Of a stretch of DNA of 64,000 nt, positions 49,299-57,701 are shown one piece after another (within the stretch, counting starts at the first letter, position 1; every line of letters begins with the position of its first letter). This DNA comes from COMBO-56-21 sp041559015 (GTDB lineage: Archaea > Thermoplasmatota > Thermoplasmata > UBA10834), in NCBI GenBank assembly GCA_041559015.1, contig JBFFED010000002.1, forward strand, positions 1 to 64,000. Reading direction: 5' to 3'. The notes under the pieces are model-generated. The model had not been told where the DNA came from and did not search any database. It was given only the letters and a program-made list of their open reading frames with translations. The translations under genes were made by a program, and so were the position numbers.

Positions 49299-50084
49299 CT
49301 ATTCCTTCTTCTCCTCTTCCGCGGGAGCCTCTTCTGGCGCGGGTGCCTCTTCCTCCGCCTCTGGCGGTGGGGGCGCCGGCTCCTCCGGCGGTGCCTGCGC
49401 CTCGGGCGCCGGTGGCTCCGGCTCGGGCTCAGGTTCTGGCTCCGGTTCGGGCTGCGGGCCCATCACGGGCGACTCGCCAGGCTGGGGCATACGCCCCATC
49501 CTCGTGACCTCGCTCCTGCGGATCTCTATCCTCTTGATAGGCACGATGACCTTCGACGCGTCGGAGATCCTCTTCGACAGCTCGCCCATTATGAGCATCC
49601 TGACGAACTCCCCGATCGTGACCTCCGAGGCGGCCTTCTTGACCTCGTCGGCCATGATGGTCCGCACGCCGGTCTCCTGGGACGCCTGTATCCTCTGCTC
49701 GGAGACCGCCATGGGCTTCACCCTGATCTCCCAGCCGTCCTTGGTCCTGGCGTCCACGACCGCGTCCGTCTTGGTCCTCTTCCTCCTGGTGAGCCTGCGG
49801 ACATAGTCGCTCGTGAGGTCGTGCCCTTCGAACATCGTGTGGGCGTCCAGCCCGCGCACGTCGTGCACCTTGAACTTGATCTTGATGTGCATCTTCGAGA
49901 AGTCGCCCGTGAGGTCCTGGACCGTGACCTCCGTGATCCTGCCGAGGACGCCGTCCGCGGAGTCCGCGGGGGTCTCCCCCAGCTGCATGTTGCTGAACAT
50001 CTCGGGGGCGAAGAGCCTGTACCACTCCTTCGCCCGCCACTTGTCCTTGACCTTCTTGGCCGCCGCCCTCTGCTTCTGAGCCAA
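49299..50084 (-). CDS. rps3ae: Ribosomal protein eS1 (S3Ae) with a long acidic proline tail
   Basis: Small-subunit protein eS1. Residues 1-200 are canonical (KVKDKWRAKEWYRLFAPEMF; GRITEVTVQDLTGDFSKMHIKI; RIQASQETGVRTIMADE). Archaeal eS1 usually ends near 200-210; here a tail of about 60 residues follows, made of PEPEPEP repeats then alternating Pro/Glu/Ala and ending EEEKKE. The tail is surely disordered. TTG start preceded by GAGAGG. A minus-strand TATA-like CTTAAAATA lies near 50135-50143. Confidence 0.93.
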   Translation of the reverse strand: MAQKQRAAAKKVKDKWRAKEWYRLFAPEMFSNMQLGETPADSADGVLGRITEVTVQDLTGDFSKMHIKIKFKVHDVRGLDAHTMFEGHDLTSDYVRRLTRRKRTKTDAVVDARTKDGWEIRVKPMAVSEQRIQASQETGVRTIMADEVKKAASEVTIGEFVRMLIMGELSKRISDASKVIVPIKRIEIRRSEVTRMGRMPQPGESPVMGPQPEPEPEPEPEPEPPAPEAQAPPEEPAPPPPEAEEEAPAPEEAPAEEEKKE

Positions 50085-50216
50085 CTACATACCTCTCAGT
50101 GATTCTGATAGAGCAGGCTCGATAACGGGATTCTGTATTTTAAGGTTGCTGTGCGTAGCGGATGCGTGGAAGGCCCCGTCCGCGCGATGCCAGCATGCGC
50201 CGTCAAAGACAGTTCG

Positions 50217-51617
50217 TCACTCCTCGTCCGCGTGCTCCCTGAACTTGCAGAAGATCGTCACCACGCTCTTCTCGAACCGCTTCATGCCATCGACGACAGC
50301 GTACTCGTTCGGTGAGTGCGCTTTGCCGCCCCTGCCCAGGCCCGCGGAGCCCCAGGGGACCTTCAGGACCTCGTCGAACAAGTAGTAAGGGGCCGAGCCG
50401 GCTATCATGGGCCAGACCTCGGGTTCCTTGCCGTGGTGCTTCATCGCGTCTATGCACGCCCTCGCGACCGGGGTCGTCGCGCCGGTCTTCGACCAGGGGT
50501 AGTCCTCGTAGTTGCGCATCCTGATGTCCGTGAACCCGCGCTTCCTGAGGTGCGCCATGACCTTCCTGTGCGTCCCCTCGATTGTCATGTTTGGCACGAT
50601 CCTGATGTCTATCTTGGCCGTAGCGGTCGGCGGTAGGACGGTCTTGGTGCCCTCTTCCTGATAGCCTGATATGAGCCCGTCTATGTTGATGGACGGCTCG
50701 AACATGTACTTCGTCAGCAGCTTCTCGGGGGATCCCTTGAGCTTGAACCTCTCGACGCCAGAATCCTTCAGGTATCCCTTGTGGTCGAAGACCTTCGAGA
50801 GCTTCCTGATGAGCCGGAGGTCCTCTTTGTCTGGTCCCTTGACATCGTCCCAGAGTCCGTCCACTGTCGGCTGCTGGTTCTCATCGACCATGGTCGATAT
50901 GGCGTGCACGAGCCTCCAGACTGGGCTCTCTATCCAGACGGCGTCGCTGCTGTGCACCTCGGCGGTCGGCCCGCCCCGGGCCTTCCCCTCGGCGATCAGA
51001 TCGAAGTAGACGCATCCTTTGAGGCCGAGGCATATCTGAGGCACCCCCTTGGAGTTCTCGCAGTAGTCCAGTGCCAAGGCGGCGTCCGCCTTCGAGAGGA
51101 CGCTCCTGTTCTTGGCCACGAAGTCAGGCAGGCTCCTTCCACCGCACTCCTCCTCGCCCTCCAGCAGGAACCGGACATTGACCGGGAGGGAATCCTTCTC
51201 GAGCATCATCCTGATGGCCAGCAAGGTGCCCGCGAGGGATGCCTTCGAGTTGTACGCCCCTCTATTGACCACAACCTGTCCGTGGGGCTTCTGGTTCACC
51301 AGCGTCGCCCCGAACGGCGGATGGTCCCACTCGTCAGGGTCTCCCACCGGCTGCACATCGTACATGCCGTACAGCAGCACGGTCCGCTTCGCGCCCACGT
51401 TGAGGTGACCGTGCACCAGCGGGTGGCTCTTGCGCGTGCCCTTGAACTGCCCGTGCTTGGCCCCCATCTCATCCAGGAACTCCTCGAGCATGTCAGCGGT
51501 GTCCTGAATCCCCTCGCCCGTCATGGACACGCTCGGCACTCTCAGGATCCTCCTCGTCTCGTTGAGGTGTCCTGACCAGGCCCTGTCTATCTCCTTGTGG
51601 AGCCTCTCTATGACCAT
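50217..51617 (-). CDS. M20/M28-type peptidase homologue with altered metal site
   Basis: A 466-residue member of the M20 (ArgE/DapE/CNDP) group. The catalytic Glu pair is present in LEGEEECGGRSL, a ligand Asp in ALALDYCENS, and the last His in GGKAHSPNEYA. The first ligand His is replaced: VLLYGMYDVQPVG has Met where GHYDVQPV is normal. The bridging Asp is also replaced: VVNRGAYNSKAS has Asn where GRG-x-x-DDKG is normal. It may be an inactive or repurposed homologue. ATG 51617 was chosen at MVIERLHKEI. Confidence 0.85.
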   Translation of the reverse strand: MVIERLHKEIDRAWSGHLNETRRILRVPSVSMTGEGIQDTADMLEEFLDEMGAKHGQFKGTRKSHPLVHGHLNVGAKRTVLLYGMYDVQPVGDPDEWDHPPFGATLVNQKPHGQVVVNRGAYNSKASLAGTLLAIRMMLEKDSLPVNVRFLLEGEEECGGRSLPDFVAKNRSVLSKADAALALDYCENSKGVPQICLGLKGCVYFDLIAEGKARGGPTAEVHSSDAVWIESPVWRLVHAISTMVDENQQPTVDGLWDDVKGPDKEDLRLIRKLSKVFDHKGYLKDSGVERFKLKGSPEKLLTKYMFEPSINIDGLISGYQEEGTKTVLPPTATAKIDIRIVPNMTIEGTHRKVMAHLRKRGFTDIRMRNYEDYPWSKTGATTPVARACIDAMKHHGKEPEVWPMIAGSAPYYLFDEVLKVPWGSAGLGRGGKAHSPNEYAVVDGMKRFEKSVVTIFCKFREHADEE

Positions 51618-51686
51618 GTCTACGCCTTCCTCAGGGTTTGCCCAACTGTCGGACGGCGAGAACGGCTGCAGAAGCAAGCCAGATGG

Positions 51687-51833
51687 CTAACTGTGGCCCT
51701 GGAACTTCGGTTTCCTGCCTATGTCCCTGACCAGTATCTTCTGGATCGGGGCGTTATGGCACTTCAGGGCGGCCTCCTCGGTGTCGTACAACTTGCCGCA
51801 CATGAAGCACTTGTAGAGCCTCTTTGGTCCCAT
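51687..51833 (-). CDS. Tiny zinc-finger protein
   Basis: A 48-residue protein reading MGPKRLYKCFMCGKLYDTEE then AALKCHNAPIQKILVRDIG and a basic tail. CFMC plus CH forms a plausible single zinc site like a short C2H2 finger. It is too short for routine gene callers. It lies between M20 and the hdr operon on the same strand; the function is unknown. Confidence 0.7.
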   Translation of the reverse strand: MGPKRLYKCFMCGKLYDTEEAALKCHNAPIQKILVRDIGRKPKFQGHS

Positions 51834-51919
51834 ACTCGGCCGCTCCTATGCCTCCGTCGTCCTTCCAGTCTGTGATGGGGGGTATCGCGCCCCTAATCTT
51901 GAATCTTGTCGGCCCGCTC

Positions 51920-52192
51920 TCAGCTCTTCAGGTGCTTAGAGAGGGCCTCCCTCGAGTCGACAGTGAGGGTCGCGTCCTGCTTCGCGAGCTCGGCCTCGAC
52001 CTCCTTGATCGTGACGGGGTCCTTGAGGAACACTGGCACGTAGCAGGTCGTGGTGTCGATGTTCAGTATCGCCACCAGGTCGTTCTCGTCGAGCTTCCGC
52101 TCCTCGACGGCGGCCTTGAACTCCACGAACGGCCGGATGTCTGGGGGCACGTTCCGGAGCTCGGTGATGGCCACCAATCTCGCGACGTGCAT
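51920..52192 (-). CDS. Small conserved-looking protein co-encoded with HdrB
   Basis: A 90-residue soluble protein (MHVARLVAITELRNVPPDI; NDLVAILNIDTTTCYVPVF). GGGAGGTG precedes ATG 52192, which is 21 bases after the hdrB stop, so it is the third gene of an hdrC-hdrB operon. It resembles small proteins that accompany Hdr genes in archaea by position, but I cannot name a family. Confidence 0.65.
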   Translation of the reverse strand: MHVARLVAITELRNVPPDIRPFVEFKAAVEERKLDENDLVAILNIDTTTCYVPVFLKDPVTIKEVEAELAKQDATLTVDSREALSKHLKS

Positions 52193-52213
52193 GCTCGGAC
52201 ACCTCCCTCCCGG

Positions 52214-53068
52214 CTAGAGGTCGACCTTCACCTGGTGCACTTCGAGGCCCAGCTTCTCCTTCGGCAGCCCGAAGGCGAGCCCCATGAGCTGGGACAGGTG
52301 CAGGACCGGTATCTTGTACTCCTTCAGCTGCGCCTGGCCCGCGTCGTACTGCAGGTGGCAGAACGGGCAGCAGTCGACTATGACATCGACGCCCGCGTCC
52401 GTCATGTTCTTCAGGTTCTCGGCGGTCATCTTGAGCGCGACATCGGGGGTCCTGGCCCTGACGCCCCCACCGGCGCCGCAGCACATGCCCTTGTCCTTGT
52501 ATGTGACGCTGGTCATGCCCGCCGCTTCGACTATGTCGTCGAACACGTGCGGCCTCTCGGAGTCGTCGATCTTCTTGATGTTCGAGGGCTTCAGGAAGTG
52601 GCACCCGTAGTGCACGGCCGCCCTGAGGTTCTTGCCGCCCTTGGCCTTGGCCCGTATGGCCTCGACCCCGACGTCCCTGTATAGCAGCTCGACGAAGTGC
52701 CTCACCTGCATCGTCCCGTTGTACTCCATTCCGGAGGCGTCCTTGAGTATCTTGTTGATCTTCTTCCTGAGCTCGGGGTCGTGGTTGAGCTTGTGCGCGA
52801 CCTCGAACAGAGTGTCGAAGCACCCGTTGCAGATCGTTAGCACGCCGTCCACGCCCATCTTCTCCGCGATCGCGAGGTTCCTAGCGGCCACGGCCATCCA
52901 GTAGGTCTGGTCGAAGGACCTCATTACCCCTGGCGCGGGGCAGCAGCTGGCGCCCTGCATGTCTATCAGGTCGACGTTCAGTGACTTGAAGACCTCCCTC
53001 GAGGCGCTCTCTATGCCCGGGTACCTGAGGGGCATGATGCATCCGAGGAAGAAAGCGTACTTAGCCAT
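52214..53068 (-). CDS. hdrB: Heterodisulfide reductase subunit B-like protein
   Basis: A 284-residue protein with two CCG-domain cysteine motifs, carrying the unusual [4Fe-4S] clusters where disulfide substrates are reduced. The first motif spans FFLGCIMPLRYPGIE, GASCCPAPGV and TICNGCFDTL; the second spans HYGCHFLKPSN, KGMCCGAGGG and VDCCPFCHLQ. ATG 53068 overlaps the hdrC stop (TGATG). Methanogen HdrB acts on CoM-S-S-CoB, but without methanogenesis genes here the substrate may be another thiol/disulfide or an electron acceptor. Confidence 0.93.
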   Translation of the reverse strand: MAKYAFFLGCIMPLRYPGIESASREVFKSLNVDLIDMQGASCCPAPGVMRSFDQTYWMAVAARNLAIAEKMGVDGVLTICNGCFDTLFEVAHKLNHDPELRKKINKILKDASGMEYNGTMQVRHFVELLYRDVGVEAIRAKAKGGKNLRAAVHYGCHFLKPSNIKKIDDSERPHVFDDIVEAAGMTSVTYKDKGMCCGAGGGVRARTPDVALKMTAENLKNMTDAGVDVIVDCCPFCHLQYDAGQAQLKEYKIPVLHLSQLMGLAFGLPKEKLGLEVHQVKVDL

Positions 53069-53592
53069 CAGGCCTTCCCCCCTGACGCGACGAGTTTGTC
53101 GAACCCGCACAGGACCGCGATCTTCTTGACCTCCTCCTGCGCCTTCGGGTCGGAGAACACCGTCGGCGGCGTCCCCTGGAGCCCGAGCTTCGACCTGAGC
53201 GCCTTGTCCTCCTCCCTGAGCGTGACGAGGTGCCCCGTCTTGGATATCAGCTCGGCGACCTTCCTGTGGGGCTCGGCCATATGGCCCTTCCTGACCGCCA
53301 TGTTCCTGAGGGCCATGACGACATCGACGATCTCGACACCTCTGGGGCACCTCTCGTAGCATGTGAAGCACGTCGTGCACAGCCAGAGGTCCTCGGACGG
53401 CAGCACGTCCTCCTCGAACCCCAGCTGGGCGCGCCTGACGACCTTCCTGATTCGGAACGCCGTCTGCCGGCCTGACGGGCAGCTGCCCGTGCATGTGCCG
53501 CACTGGAAGCAGAGGTTGACGGTCTTGCCTCCGCCCTCGATAACCTTTCTCGTGAACTCTGGGTTTGGTTCCTTCGCTTCAGCCAAGAACAC
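53068..53592 (-). CDS. hdrC: Heterodisulfide reductase subunit C-like iron-sulfur protein
   Basis: A 174-residue protein with two [4Fe-4S] motifs: CFQCGTCTGSCPSG and CTTCFTCYERCPRG. It passes electrons to HdrB. GTG start at 53592, about 30 bases after a TATA-like CTCAAATATG, so the transcript is probably leaderless. No hdrA lies in the window, so the flavin subunit or another electron donor is encoded elsewhere. Confidence 0.93.
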   Translation of the reverse strand: MFLAEAKEPNPEFTRKVIEGGGKTVNLCFQCGTCTGSCPSGRQTAFRIRKVVRRAQLGFEEDVLPSEDLWLCTTCFTCYERCPRGVEIVDVVMALRNMAVRKGHMAEPHRKVAELISKTGHLVTLREEDKALRSKLGLQGTPPTVFSDPKAQEEVKKIAVLCGFDKLVASGGKA

Positions 53593-53617
53593 TCACCAGG
53601 GCTCAGAACGCCGGCTC

Positions 53618-53627
53618 CATATTTGAG
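53618..53627 (-). promoter_or_regulatory. TATA box of the hdrC-hdrB operon
   Basis: Minus-strand CTCAAATATG, centred about 30 bases before the GTG start. It also separates the hdr operon from the upstream regulator gene, which shares the strand but ends 59 bases away. Confidence 0.5.
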
Positions 53628-53651
53628 CGTTTTGCTGTAAAGGGAAAAGAA

Positions 53652-54476
53652 TTATCCTTTTCGGTAAATCCATGCCTCACTGGCCTCCTCGAGGAACAGG
53701 GGCAGATCGTCGTGCTCCGTGCACTTGAGCGCGGCGATAGAGTGCAGGGACCACTTCTGATCCCTCGCGCCCTCCGCCCTCACGATGCCGTTCCTGACGA
53801 GGCTCTTGTTCACGAAGTAGCTCAGGTCCGTCCTGTCGAGCATCGTCGGCTCGTATATCACGCGCGCGACCTCGTTCGGTATGTCCTTCTCCTTCAGGTA
53901 CCTGAATCCAAGCCTCTGGGCGCCGAAGGCGACCCGAGCGAACCTCATCCCTGCGTCCTTCCACAGGAGCATGTCGGTGCCTATCTCCTCGGCCTCGACC
54001 TCCTGGGCGCGCTCCATGGCGAGCATGGCATCGTCGAGCAGGACGCAGTCGACGCGCATCTCCTCGAGGAGCCTTAGGTTCTCCTCATCGGTGGAGATGA
54101 CGACCCTGCACGCCCTCCCCTGGTCGGAGAGCTCTGTGGCCGCGCTCAGCACGCAGCGCTCGGTAATCGGCGTGCCCGCTATCCTGAGATCATTGCCATC
54201 CACCAGCCGCCTCTCGTACGCCTCGAACCTCCTGAGCAGCTTCCGGCCCGCTCCGGTGAGCCTGCTCCCCTTGCTCGAGGTCGAGACTATCCTGAGGTCC
54301 GTCTTCGACTCTATCTCGCGCACGTACTTGTGGAGCACTGGCGTGGACACGCCAATCGAGGCTGCGGCCTTCTGCATGGAGCCTTTGGCGTGGAGGGCCT
54401 TCAGGGCCTCCAGCTGCCTGTGGGTCACCTCGTTCCCGTCGGAGACGAACACCACTCTCGGTCTCGGGTCGGTCAT
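53652..54476 (-). CDS. ModE/LysR-type HTH regulator with a PBP-like domain
   Basis: A 274-residue regulator. Residues 15-80 form a LysR/ModE-like HTH (LEALKALHAKGSMQKAAASIG, then VLHKYVREIESKTDL). The remainder is a periplasmic-binding-type fold (VVISTDEENLRLLEEMRVDC; FRYLKEKDIPNEVARVI) of the ModE/DUF7839 kind. It lies four bases after the permease stop with GGAGATG before its ATG, so it is the last gene of the TetR-exporter operon. Its ligand is unknown. Confidence 0.7.
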   Translation of the reverse strand: MTDPRPRVVFVSDGNEVTHRQLEALKALHAKGSMQKAAASIGVSTPVLHKYVREIESKTDLRIVSTSSKGSRLTGAGRKLLRRFEAYERRLVDGNDLRIAGTPITERCVLSAATELSDQGRACRVVISTDEENLRLLEEMRVDCVLLDDAMLAMERAQEVEAEEIGTDMLLWKDAGMRFARVAFGAQRLGFRYLKEKDIPNEVARVIYEPTMLDRTDLSYFVNKSLVRNGIVRAEGARDQKWSLHSIAALKCTEHDDLPLFLEEASEAWIYRKG

Positions 54477-54480
54477 CTGA

Positions 54481-55635
54481 TCATCTCCTCTTCCTGAGAC
54501 CGTAAGTGCTCAGGAGCATCATTACAGCTGCGAACGCCAGGAGCACCGCTACCTCGGCCCAGACGTCCCAGACGCCCCAGCCTCTAATCATGACGGACCT
54601 GAGCCCCTCGACCTCGTATGTCAGCGGCAGGAAGTACGAGGCCGGCCTGAGCAGCTCCGGGACGGCCTCCAGGGGCCAGAACACCCCTGAGAGCAGGATG
54701 GACGGGAAGAGCACGATGGGCATGAACTGCACCGCCTGGAACTCGTTCTTCGCGAACGCGGAGAGTACGAACCCCATCCCCTGCATCCCCACCCCGAAGA
54801 TGAATATCATGAACAGCGCGAGGAACACGCTGCCCTGTACCTCGATCCCGAACAGCAAGATGGCTGTGATGAGTATCACCACGGACTGTACCAGCCCGAC
54901 CAGCCCGAAGGCCAGCACATACCCTGCCACGATCTCGCCCTCGGTGGCCGGTGAGGCGAGCAGCCGGTCGAGTGTGTGCTGTCCACGCTCGTGCACGAAC
55001 GATATGATCGAGAGCATGAAGGTCACCATCATCGCGGCCATGCCCATCACCCCCGGGGCGAAGAAATCTATGAACTCCGCGTCTTCGCCGTAGACCAGCA
55101 CCTGCGAGGTTCTGATCGGCGGGACTATCTCGAACGACGTGAACACCTTCTGGATCGATATCTGGAGATCTCCCATGATGGCGCTCACTATGTTGGGGTT
55201 CGTCCCGTCCATGTAGACCATGATGGTCACGGGGACGACGGCGCCCCCTGTCTTGATCGCCTGCACAGCCTCGTTCAGGTCTACGGTGAAGTTGCGTTCG
55301 AAGACGATCACAGCCCACAGGTCGGCGTCCTCGACCTTCTCACGGGCTGCCTGGACGGCCTCCTCGGTCGCCTCTGACGGGTCCGTCACACGGACGATAT
55401 TCATCGTGTCCCTGTCGAGGAGGTCTGTGATGATAGTGGATGGGGCCGAGGGCCTCCCCGAGGCGTCGAAGTCAACTATCTCCACGTCCAGGTTCTTGAC
55501 GTCGCCCCCAAAAGTGTACCCGAATATCGTTATCAGGAGCAGGGGCATGAACACGAGGAACCCGACGGTGCGTCTGTCGTGCTTGAGGCTCCTCAGGTTC
55601 TTCCTGGCGATCGCCAGGACCCTCCGCAGGTTCAT
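54481..55635 (-). CDS. ABC-2 type exporter permease
   Basis: A 384-residue ABC-2 permease (YhgE/DrrB-like). One N-terminal helix (FLVFMPLLLITIFGYTFGG), then an extracytoplasmic domain of about 130 residues, then five C-terminal helices (from MGMAAMMVTFMLSIIS onward). The signature HERGQHTLDRLLASPATEGEIVAGY is the coupling-helix region. ATG 55635 overlaps the end of the ATPase gene. The substrate (drug, lipid or polysaccharide) is unknown. Confidence 0.9.
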   Translation of the reverse strand: MNLRRVLAIARKNLRSLKHDRRTVGFLVFMPLLLITIFGYTFGGDVKNLDVEIVDFDASGRPSAPSTIITDLLDRDTMNIVRVTDPSEATEEAVQAAREKVEDADLWAVIVFERNFTVDLNEAVQAIKTGGAVVPVTIMVYMDGTNPNIVSAIMGDLQISIQKVFTSFEIVPPIRTSQVLVYGEDAEFIDFFAPGVMGMAAMMVTFMLSIISFVHERGQHTLDRLLASPATEGEIVAGYVLAFGLVGLVQSVVILITAILLFGIEVQGSVFLALFMIFIFGVGMQGMGFVLSAFAKNEFQAVQFMPIVLFPSILLSGVFWPLEAVPELLRPASYFLPLTYEVEGLRSVMIRGWGVWDVWAEVAVLLAFAAVMMLLSTYGLRKRR

Positions 55636-56417
55636 GCGTCCTCCCTCCTGGAGAAGAACATGAAAGCGGACTCCAGGTCGGAGGCGCCCGCCTTGGCCAT
55701 GAGCTCCTTCGGGGTGCCCTGAGCGATCAGCTTCCCCGCCCGCATCATGCCGACGATGTTGCACCTGACCGCCTCGTCCATGTAGTGCGTCGTGAGCACG
55801 ACGGTCTTCCCCCGGGCCTTGAGGTCGTGGAAGTACTTCCAGAACCCGACCCTCAGCTCGGGGTCGACCCCGACCGTGGGCTCGTCCAGGAAGAGCAGCT
55901 CAGGGTCGTGGACGAGCGCACACGCAAGTGATGTCCGGTGCCTCATGCCCCCGCTGAGCTGTGACACGAGGCTATCCCTCCGCTCCTTCAGGTCTATCAC
56001 ATCGAGCAGGAGCGCTTCCCTCTTCCCGGACTCCTCCCGGGGGACGGAGTAAAGCTCCGCGAACAACTCCATGTTCTCGTGGACCGTGAGGTCGGGGTAG
56101 ATGGCCATCTCCTGGGGCATGTAACCTATTCGTTGCACGACGCCTCTCCCCGGGACCTTCTCGCCCAGCACGAACGCTTCCCCGCGGGTCGGCCTCAGGA
56201 GGCCGACGAGCATCTTGATGGCCGTCGTCTTGCCGGAGCCGTTCGGGCCTATGAGGCCGTAGAGCAGGCCCTTGCCTATGCTCATGTCGAGGTCGTCGAC
56301 CGCGACGAGCCCGCCGAATTCCTTCCTCAGCTTCTTGGCGAGCACCGGGGCAGCCTCGGCCTTCCCAGCCCTCTCATCCCTCAGAACGTCGTCCATCGCC
56401 TTGTCCTGCAACTGCAT
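55632..56417 (-). CDS. ABC exporter ATPase
   Basis: A 261-residue ATPase of the DrrA/NodI type. Walker A GPNGSGKTT, Q-loop MPQE, signature LSGGMRHR, Walker B LLFLDEPT, H-loop TTHYMDEA. The N-terminal 24 residues are an extra charged segment. The start overlaps the TetR stop and its end overlaps the permease start, giving a tight operon of regulator, ATPase and permease. Confidence 0.92.
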   Translation of the reverse strand: MQLQDKAMDDVLRDERAGKAEAAPVLAKKLRKEFGGLVAVDDLDMSIGKGLLYGLIGPNGSGKTTAIKMLVGLLRPTRGEAFVLGEKVPGRGVVQRIGYMPQEMAIYPDLTVHENMELFAELYSVPREESGKREALLLDVIDLKERRDSLVSQLSGGMRHRTSLACALVHDPELLFLDEPTVGVDPELRVGFWKYFHDLKARGKTVVLTTHYMDEAVRCNIVGMMRAGKLIAQGTPKELMAKAGASDLESAFMFFSRREDA

Positions 56418-57037
56418 CAGCCTCCTTGCCCCGTTCTCATTCCGTTCAGGAAGATTGAGACGAAACCGCGGACCATCCTCTCCTCCTCTTCCTGGCCAGG
56501 GCTGCCGCCGCCCATGACCTCAGTCGTCAGGAAGTAGAACTGCACCGCTCCCATCAACGTACGGGCCGCGATCTCCGGGTCCATCCTTCTTATCTTGTCC
56601 GCGTCCATCAGTCCTCTCATGAGGGCCGCGACCATCTCGATGCCCTTCTTGACCGTCTCCTCGTAGGCAATGATCCTCATCTTCGGCTGGCGCCACGCGT
56701 CGCCCAGGACCACGAAGTAGAGTTGCCTGTTCGCACGGAGCATTCTGAGGACGATCCTGACGTTGTCCGCGAGCAGTTCATCTACGGGCGCCTTGACGTC
56801 GAAGCGGACTCTCGCGGCGATGTCGATCACGGGCGACCTCTCCGTTATGACCGCCGAGAAGAGCGCCCTCTTCGACTTGAACTGGCGGAATACTGTGACT
56901 TCGTTGACCTTGGCCCTCCTGGCAATCTCCTTTGTGCTCGTCCCTGAGAACCCTTTCTCCGCGAATGACTCGAGCGCTGCGTCAAGGATCCTGTCCCGGG
57001 CGGTCCTGACCTGTTGCGCCTGAGGTTTACGCGTCAC
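56417..57037 (-). CDS. TetR-family repressor of the ABC exporter operon
   Basis: A 206-residue TetR regulator. HTH: ILDAALESFAEKGFSGTSTKEIA then RAKVNEVTVFRQFKSKRALF. The C-terminal ligand-binding domain is of the AcrR type. GTG start at 57037. A perfect palindrome lies 9 bases upstream, between the TATA-like region and the start, so autoregulation of the whole exporter operon is likely. Confidence 0.9.
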   Translation of the reverse strand: MTRKPQAQQVRTARDRILDAALESFAEKGFSGTSTKEIARRAKVNEVTVFRQFKSKRALFSAVITERSPVIDIAARVRFDVKAPVDELLADNVRIVLRMLRANRQLYFVVLGDAWRQPKMRIIAYEETVKKGIEMVAALMRGLMDADKIRRMDPEIAARTLMGAVQFYFLTTEVMGGGSPGQEEEERMVRGFVSIFLNGMRTGQGG

Positions 57038-57045
57038 CTATGCAA

Positions 57046-57057
57046 GTAAGTACTTAC
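57046..57057. promoter_or_regulatory. Palindromic TetR operator
   Basis: GTAAGTACTTAC is a perfect 12-base palindrome, 9 bases before the GTG start of the repressor. TATA-like ATATGTGTATG lies just beyond it on the minus strand. Position and symmetry fit autorepression. Confidence 0.7.
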
Positions 57058-57152
57058 ATACACATATCGTTTTCTCAGGGCACCCGCCCGCCCTGTCGTT
57101 GCCGCTCCGTTACTGACCTCCCCGTTCTCAGCTCCGGCCGCTGGTTTCTGAA

Positions 57153-57162
57153 CATATAAATA
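57153..57162 (+). promoter_or_regulatory. TATA box of the small-GTPase operon
   Basis: CATATAAATA, close to the archaeal consensus, centred about 35 bases before ATG 57192. It marks the promoter for the GTPase/V4R-DUF835 pair. Confidence 0.6.
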
Positions 57163-57191
57163 CGGACGTGCTTATTGACTTGCGATTCTGA

Positions 57192-57701
57192 ATGCCCACT
57201 GGAAGATACATCATCAAGCTCTGTCTCCTTGGGGACGGCGCAGTGGGGAAGACCAGCCTCGTGAGGAGGTTTGTCTTCGACGTGTTCGATGACAAGTATC
57301 TCATGTCCTTCGGGACCAAGGTCTCGAAGAAGAGCTTGAAGGTGGGCGAGGCCAATCTGGACCTGATGATATGGGACATCCTCGGCCAGAAATCGCAGGA
57401 GTCACTCCACGCGGCGTACTACAGGGGCGCCTCGGGCGCGCTCGCGGTGTGCGACTTCACCAGGCCGGAGACCATGAAGAACCTCAGGGGATGGTTGGAC
57501 AGCTTCAGGTCTGTGGTCGGCGATATGCCTGTGATCATCCTGGGGAACAAGACTGACCTCGAGAAGGCGTTCACTTCAGCCGAGCTGGAGGCGTTCGCCA
57601 AGGAGGTCGGGTGCAGGTCCCTGGAAACGAGCGCCAAGACAGGGCTCAACGTCGAGTCAGCGTTCCAGGAGCTCGGCAAGACCGTCATGGAGGCTGTCTG
57701 A
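57192..57701 (+). CDS. Ras/Rab-like small GTPase
   Basis: A 169-residue Ras-superfamily GTPase: G1 GDGAVGKTS (14-22), switch I region with Thr in SFGTKV, G3 WDILGQ (61-66), G4 NKTD (119-122), G5 ETSAK (145-149). All five G boxes are intact, with the fold closest to Rab/Rag-type proteins. No C-terminal prenylation Cys. The next gene starts at its stop (TGATG), a V4R-DUF835 protein. Roadblock proteins elsewhere in the window are plausible regulators; that is inference. Confidence 0.92.
   Translation: MPTGRYIIKLCLLGDGAVGKTSLVRRFVFDVFDDKYLMSFGTKVSKKSLKVGEANLDLMIWDILGQKSQESLHAAYYRGASGALAVCDFTRPETMKNLRGWLDSFRSVVGDMPVIILGNKTDLEKAFTSAELEAFAKEVGCRSLETSAKTGLNVESAFQELGKTVMEAV

Noticed and set aside
54481..55764. 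Longer start for the ABC-2 permease at 55764
   Set aside because: It would overlap the ATPase gene by over 100 bases, while ATG 55635 begins the recognisable permease sequence with a normal four-base overlap.
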